A DNA stretch of 42,364 bases, from positions 1 to 42,364 of the forward strand of contig NZ_RCWC01000044.1 in assembly GCF_018448935.1 (NCBI RefSeq). Reading direction: 5' to 3'. Positions 40,013 through 42,364 of the stretch are shown piece by piece. The position numbers and the translations under genes are program-made. The notes under the pieces were generated by a model, which worked only from the letters and a program-made list of their open reading frames with translations, was not told the origin of the DNA and did not search any database. This stretch comes from Photorhabdus noenieputensis (GTDB lineage Bacteria; Pseudomonadota; Gammaproteobacteria; Enterobacterales; Enterobacteriaceae). Every line of letters starts with the position of its first letter. Position 1 is the stretch's first letter.

Positions 40013-41602
40013 TTAGTGGCGAAAATGGCGCATGCCGGTGAAAATCATAGCAATACCGTGTTCATCAGCTGCGGCAATCACTTCGTCGTCACGGATTGAA
40101 CCGCCGGGTTGGATAATGCAACTCACGCCAACAGCCGCGGCGGCATCAATGCCGTCACGGAATGGGAAAAATGCGTCAGACGCCATTGCGCATCCCTGAA
40201 CTTCCAAGCCTTCATCGGCTGCTTTGATCCCCGCAATTTTTGCGGAATAGACACGGCTCATTTGGCCTGCGCCAATACCGATGGTCATATCATTTTTTGC
40301 GTAAACAATGGCATTGGATTTGACAAACTTAGCAACCTTCCAGCAGAACAGAGCATCTTTCATTTCTTGCTCTGTGGGTTGACGTTTGGAAACTACACGT
40401 AAGTTCGTTGCTGCTACCATCCTAAGATCGCGATCTTGTACCAGCAGGCCGCCATTGACTCGTTTAAAATCAAGGCCAGAAGTTCGGGTTTCCCATTCAC
40501 CACATGCCAGAACGCGGACATTTTGCTTAGTAGCTAGCACCGGTAGTGCATCTTTATTGACTGAGGGGGCAATAATTACCTCGACGAATTGGCGGTCGAT
40601 AATGGCTTGTGCGGTTTTAATATCAAGTTCGCGGTTGAAAGCAATAATACCGCCGAAAGCGGAGGTTGGATCTGTTTTGAATGCGCGATCATAAGCTTCA
40701 TGGATATCTTTCCCAATGGCTACACCGCATGGGTTAGCGTGCTTGACAATAACGCATGCGGACTCTGTGAATTCTTTAACGCATTCCAGGGCTGCATCTG
40801 TATCTGCAATGTTATTATAGGAAAGCGCTTTACCTTGTAACTGAGTTGCAGTTGCAATAGATGATTCAGAGAGATTCTCTTCTATATAGAAAGCAGCATC
40901 CTGATGACTGTTCTCTCCGTAGCGCATATCTTGCTTTTTAATAAAATTCAAATTCAGAGTACGTGGGAAACGTCCTGATGGCTGAGTAGTATCACCATAA
41001 TAAGGAGGAACCAGCTTGCCAAAATAGTTAGCAATCATGCTGTCATAAGCAGCCGTGTGCTCAAAAGCCTTAATGGCTAAATCGAAGCGAGTCGATTGTG
41101 TTAATGACCCCTGATTGTTGTCCATCTCTTCAATGATTTTTTCGTAATCATGACTATTAACCACAATTGCTACATCTTTATGGTTCTTAGCCGCAGAGCG
41201 AACCATAGTTGGACCGCCGATATCAATGTTTTCAACAGCATCTGCTAAAGTGCAATCGGGTTTAGCTACGGTCTGAGCGAATGGATATAGATTCACAACC
41301 ACCATATCGATCGGTGAGATTTGGTGTTGTGCCATGATTTCATCATCTTGTCCACGGCGGCCAAGGATTCCGCCATGTACTTTAGGATGCAACGTCTTAA
41401 CACGGCCATCCATCATTTCAGGAAAGCCGGTGTAATCTGAAACTTCAGTAACCTTTAGATCTGATTCAGCGAGTAAACGAGCTGTGCCACCAGTGGAAAG
41501 CAATTCGACACCGCGTTGAGATAAGGCTTTTGCAAATTCAACAACCCCTGATTTATCGGAAACGCTAAGCAGGGCACGACGGATTGGACGAAGCTGTTGC
41601 AT
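40013..41602 (-). CDS. purH: Bifunctional AICAR transformylase / IMP cyclohydrolase
   Basis: 529 residues from [19 protein letters not shown], identical in length to E. coli PurH; an ATG 12 codons upstream is rejected. It performs the last two steps of IMP synthesis. The N-terminal MGS-like cyclohydrolase domain has [27 protein letters not shown] and [17 protein letters not shown]. The C-terminal transformylase has [32 protein letters not shown] and the closing MRHFRH. First gene of purHD, controlled by a PurR box about 270 bp upstream; an ERIC element lies in its leader. Confidence 0.98.
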   Translation of the reverse strand: MQQLRPIRRALLSVSDKSGVVEFAKALSQRGVELLSTGGTARLLAESDLKVTEVSDYTGFPEMMDGRVKTLHPKVHGGILGRRGQDDEIMAQHQISPIDMVVVNLYPFAQTVAKPDCTLADAVENIDIGGPTMVRSAAKNHKDVAIVVNSHDYEKIIEEMDNNQGSLTQSTRFDLAIKAFEHTAAYDSMIANYFGKLVPPYYGDTTQPSGRFPRTLNLNFIKKQDMRYGENSHQDAAFYIEENLSESSIATATQLQGKALSYNNIADTDAALECVKEFTESACVIVKHANPCGVAIGKDIHEAYDRAFKTDPTSAFGGIIAFNRELDIKTAQAIIDRQFVEVIIAPSVNKDALPVLATKQNVRVLACGEWETRTSGLDFKRVNGGLLVQDRDLRMVAATNLRVVSKRQPTEQEMKDALFCWKVAKFVKSNAIVYAKNDMTIGIGAGQMSRVYSAKIAGIKAADEGLEVQGCAMASDAFFPFRDGIDAAAAVGVSCIIQPGGSIRDDEVIAAADEHGIAMIFTGMRHFRH

Positions 41603-41657
41603 GGATTTGATCCCTTGGATTTTGTAAGGCAGTAACATGTTATTGGGAAGAACCCAC

Positions 41658-41785
41658 TATACCCGTTATCTTTCAAGTTGCCTCTTTAGTTGGCTGTACT
41701 CTCTCACCCCGGTCACATAGTTATCTATGCTCCCGGGGATTCATTCCCTTGCCGTCACGATGCATCTTGAAATCCATAGGGTATA
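41658..41785. repeat. ERIC element 5 (128 bp) in the purHD leader
   Basis: 128 bp from tataccc to gggtata, same orientation as ERIC 3, with one extra base (tttagttgg for tttgttgg). It lies between the purHD promoter and the purH start, 55 bp before the ATG. Confidence 0.93.
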
Positions 41786-41865
41786 TATCAGGACATAAAA
41801 AATGGGCACTGCAATAACATTTCAATAATAGTCAGATAAAATCGTTTGATGATTTTAACCACCGG

Positions 41866-41887
41866 ATTGTAACGAAAACGTTTGCGT
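41866..41887 (-). promoter_or_regulatory. purH: purHD promoter with PurR operator
   Basis: acgaaaacgtttgcgt (41872-41887) differs at one base from the palindromic PurR consensus acgcaaacgtttgcgt. It touches a good -10 element on the - strand (TACAAT, 41866-41871), so bound PurR would block polymerase. The arrangement resembles the E. coli purHD promoter. Confidence 0.85.
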
Positions 41888-42005
41888 GATGCTCGATAAA
41901 TTTTCATCCAACTAGCCATTTGTGGATAAATCTGTTGGTAAGTGGGTATAAAGTAGAGCTTTGCTGTGGAATTAATCAAGCGATCAATTTTTTTAAAAAT
42001 AACTA

Positions 42006-42033
42006 TTGCCAGCGCCAAAGAACTCCCTATAAT
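42006..42033 (+). promoter_or_regulatory. rRNA operon promoter P1
   Basis: -35 TTGCCA (42006-42011), 16-bp spacer, -10 TATAAT (42028-42033), then the GC-rich discriminator gcgcc. The core aactccctataatgcgccac matches E. coli rrn P1. An A/T-rich UP element (about 41985-42003) precedes it. Confidence 0.93.
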
Positions 42034-42102
42034 GCGCCACCACTGACCGACACAACGCTGATAAACATTGTGAGGTCAGGCAGAGAACCAGCCAATAAGT
42101 GC

Positions 42103-42130
42103 TTGACTCTGCGGGCGAAAAGCGTAGTAT
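42103..42130 (+). promoter_or_regulatory. rRNA operon promoter P2
   Basis: -35 TTGACT (42103-42108), 16-bp spacer, -10 TAGTAT (42125-42130); similar to E. coli rrn P2 (ttgactctg...). Confidence 0.88.
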
Positions 42131-42172
42131 ACGCAGCCCGGCTGAACGAGAATATTAAATTTTGATTCAGCC

Positions 42173-42183
42173 TGCTCTTTAAC
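42173..42183 (+). promoter_or_regulatory. rrn leader boxA antitermination site
   Basis: tgctctttaac in the 16S leader is the boxA sequence bound by NusB/S10 for rRNA antitermination. The following aattaatcagacaatctgtg matches the enterobacterial 16S leader. Confidence 0.88.
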
Positions 42184-42315
42184 AATTAATCAGACAATCT
42201 GTGTGGGCACTCACAAGACCGTATCACAAAAAAATATGTTTTAAAGTCTTGAAGAGTGAACAACAGTTAATTCATTACGAACTAATTAGTCAGAATTCTT
42301 TGAGCATCAAACTTT

Positions 42316-42364
42316 AAATTGAAGAGTTTGATCATGGCTCAGATTGAACGCTGGCGGCAGGCCT
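42316..42364 (+). rRNA. rrs: 16S ribosomal RNA, 5' end (truncated by window edge)
   Basis: aaattgaagagtttgatcat followed by ggctcagattgaacgctggc is the universal bacterial 16S start. Only the first 49 bases are in the window; the gene continues beyond it on the + strand. Confidence 0.98.

Larger units (their letters stand above)
41603..42315. other. purH-rrn divergent regulatory region
   Basis: No gene. It holds, in order, the purH leader with ERIC 5, the purHD promoter and PurR box, and the rrn P1 and P2 promoters with the boxA-containing 16S leader. The same neighbours (purHD and rrnE) are adjacent in E. coli. Confidence 0.8.

Noticed and set aside
41788-42018. 76-codon - strand frame between purH and rrn
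   Set aside because: Covers the PurR box, the purHD promoter and the rrn P1 promoter; regulatory DNA, not a gene.

Overview
The window looks like a chromosomal segment of an insect-associated enterobacterium of the Morganellaceae, most likely Photorhabdus (Xenorhabdus is the main alternative). The reasons are: housekeeping proteins that read as close relatives of E. coli MalT/MalP/MalQ, ThiCEFSGH, HemE, Nfi, YjaG, HupA and PurHD; AT-rich intergenic DNA; five full-length 127-128 bp ERIC elements; an Rpn-family gene; and a VgrG/PAAR type VI secretion module. The genus is inferred from these features; no database search was possible.

Left part (1-8250): the 3' end of a vgrG is followed by a putative VRR-NUC nuclease effector, three tandem near-identical DUF3396-type immunity genes and a PAAR gene, tightly spaced on the + strand. 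About 2 kb of AT-rich, apparently non-coding DNA follows, with one ERIC element and a run of fourteen perfect 9-bp repeats. Next (8254-17220) is the maltose/maltodextrin block malQ-malP (-) and divergent malT (+), with an ERIC element in the malT promoter region, then a Bcr/CflA-type MFS exporter convergent with malT.

Accessory middle (17221-25691): a five-gene + strand cassette encodes a class-III aminotransferase, a zinc alcohol dehydrogenase, a HAD phosphatase, an MFS transporter and a DUF1349 protein. I cannot assign it to a known pathway. Convergent to it are three paralogous ~160-residue jelly-roll (CBM4/9-like) proteins on the - strand. Two of them have their own clear terminator, the third ends at an ERIC element, and all three share a conserved upstream block. 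These two groups are the best candidates for something undescribed.

Right part (25692-42364): the thiamin operon thiCEFSGH (-) sits under a TPP riboswitch. An Rpn-family nuclease gene follows, with a plausible internal start for an RpnS-like product, flanked by a duplicated 3' end of a neighbouring HAD phosphatase gene. The rest is conserved enterobacterial synteny: nudC, hemE, nfi, yjaG, hupA, yjaH (+), then purHD (-) with a PurR box, divergent from an rRNA operon whose P1 and P2 promoters, boxA and first 49 bases of 16S rRNA are present. E. coli has the same arrangement at purHD-rrnE.
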